NCBI GenBank assembly: GCA_029982105.1
Contig: JARRCQ010000134.1
Span: 1-5,290 of the forward strand
Length of the DNA stretch: 5,290 nt
Reading direction: 5' to 3'
From: Candidatus Atribacteria bacterium
Lineage (GTDB): Bacteria > Atribacterota > Atribacteria > Atribacterales > Caldatribacteriaceae
Part shown: positions 4,527 through 5,290 of the stretch, one piece after another
How the letters are laid out: each line of letters opens with the position of its first letter
How positions within the stretch are numbered: the first letter of the stretch is position 1
Made by a program: the position numbers and the translations under genes
The notes under the pieces: generated by a model
What the model was told of the DNA's origin: nothing
The model's input: the letters and a program-made list of their open reading frames with translations, nothing else
Database searches by the model: none

Positions 4527-5234
4527 GTGAAAAAAGCATTCTTTATTTTTCTTTTAATAGGATCATCTCTGATTCTTTTTAATTCTCTTTCCTGGGCTCA
4601 CTGGATAATAGAGGGAGAAGGTAAATGGCAAGGGGAGGTTTATCAGTTTTCCTGGGAAAAAGAGGAAGAGCAAATGGCTCTCTTACTCCGGCAAGGAGAA
4701 ACAAATATCCTTCGGGTAGGAGTAGACCTTAACGAACCTCAACTTTCTTTAATAGATGACTTAAATCTCACCTTCTCTACTTTGGAGGATAAAAACGGTA
4801 TTGCTCTTACTTTTCTCTTTGCTGTATCTACTGTTTTAGGAGTGAAAGAAGAATGGCTTTTTGCCCCCCACCTTTCTTTTTTCCTGTCCTCTGAATTTCT
4901 GACTCTTCCTCCTTTTGGAGATTGCTCTCTTTTTTATGTTAACGATGAGCCCACAGGGTGGTATTTTAAAGAAGGAATTCACCCTACTATGGGAGAAATG
5001 GTAGAAGATTTAGTAAACATTTTAGGGGAAAAAAACCTATCTCTTCCTTTCTGGAGAGAGATGACAAAAGTCAACGGACTCATCGTGGCTAAAAAAGAAA
5101 ACGAAGATTTAGTTTTGCGCCTTTATAGAGTAGGGGAGGTAGAGACTCCTCTTGTGCTTCCTCGGGAAGGAGAGGATTATCATAAAGTTTCTTGGATGGA
5201 ATTTCTATCCCCCTGGGAAGTGATTCTGGAATAA
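4527..5234 (+). CDS. Predicted exported protein of unknown function
   Basis: I do not recognise this 235-residue protein. It begins with a classic Sec signal peptide: MKK, a hydrophobic core from about residue 4 to 18, and a likely cleavage after Ala24 (SLSWA then HW). No lipobox cysteine is present. The mature part is acidic and rich in aromatic residues, with alternating segments such as WIIEGEGKWQGEVYQFSW (26-43) and LVLRLYRV that suggest mostly beta structure. There is one mildly hydrophobic stretch around residues 91-104 (ALTFLFAVSTVLGV). No catalytic motif, repeat or metal site stands out; a single Cys lies near residue 133. The start is GTG behind a strong AGGAGG. Being 36 bp behind the kinase gene with no terminator between them, it is probably in the same operon, which suggests an envelope role linked to that membrane-bound protein. 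That link is inference from position only. Confidence 0.85.
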   Translation: MKKAFFIFLLIGSSLILFNSLSWAHWIIEGEGKWQGEVYQFSWEKEEEQMALLLRQGETNILRVGVDLNEPQLSLIDDLNLTFSTLEDKNGIALTFLFAVSTVLGVKEEWLFAPHLSFFLSSEFLTLPPFGDCSLFYVNDEPTGWYFKEGIHPTMGEMVEDLVNILGEKNLSLPFWREMTKVNGLIVAKKENEDLVLRLYRVGEVETPLVLPREGEDYHKVSWMEFLSPWEVILE

Positions 5235-5271
5235 AGAGGTTAAATAGCAAGCAATTATCGTTTTTTATCAT

Positions 5272-5284
5272 TTGGGGGTTGACT
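5272..5284 (+). other. Possible truncated repeat arm or -35 element at the window edge
   Basis: TTGGGGGTTGACT contains TTGACT (5279-5284), five of six matches to a -35 box. It also resembles the TGGGGGTTCATA arm of the G-run repeats and the leader of the acetyltransferase. The window ends before a -10 box or a second hairpin arm could be seen. Confidence 0.25.
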
Positions 5285-5290
5285 CTTTTA

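Overview
The window looks like chromosomal DNA from a low-to-moderate G+C bacterium. Codons are A/T-biased, Shine-Dalgarno sites are strong (AGGAGG before two genes), and one gene starts with GTG. A ferredoxin-type aldo/keto reductase suggests an anaerobe. I cannot assign a phylum from sequence alone. Firmicutes-like or Atribacterota-like lineages would fit, but that is only a guess.

Layout: (1) On the minus strand, an iron-sulfur aldo/keto reductase (87-1217) is followed 74 bp downstream by the first four codons of another minus-strand gene that leaves the window at position 1. (2) A divergent intergenic region (1218-1486) holds one copy of an ~80-bp repeat, a perfect 10-bp hairpin and a T-rich leader. 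(3) A GNAT-family acetyltransferase lies at 1487-1984 (+). (4) About 850 bp (1985-2837) contain no credible gene but are packed with inverted and direct repeats. (5) A UbiB/ABC1-family atypical kinase with two C-terminal membrane helices lies at 2838-4490 (+). It is followed after 36 bp by a secreted or lipid-facing protein of unknown function (4527-5234, +). These two are probably one operon.

The most unusual part is the repeat region. At least a dozen stem-loops can be read in about 830 bp. They fall into recurring families: a G-run hairpin (ATAAGGGG type), a GAGGAAG/CTTCCTC hairpin, a TACGC hairpin with a T-rich loop, and an imperfect palindrome resembling the widespread GTCAT(T/C)GCGAG interspersed repeat. 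One 68-bp block carrying two of these hairpins is perfectly duplicated with a 95-bp period. An ~80-bp block with ~87% identity occurs on both sides of the acetyltransferase gene. The translation start regions of both the acetyltransferase and the kinase resemble pieces of the same repeats, so the repeats may have supplied, or been shaped into, the leaders of neighbouring genes.

Functionally the genes do not form an obvious pathway. The reductase belongs to a separate leftward unit. The acetyltransferase looks like a single-gene cassette between repeat copies. The kinase and secreted protein are the only pair whose spacing implies joint expression.
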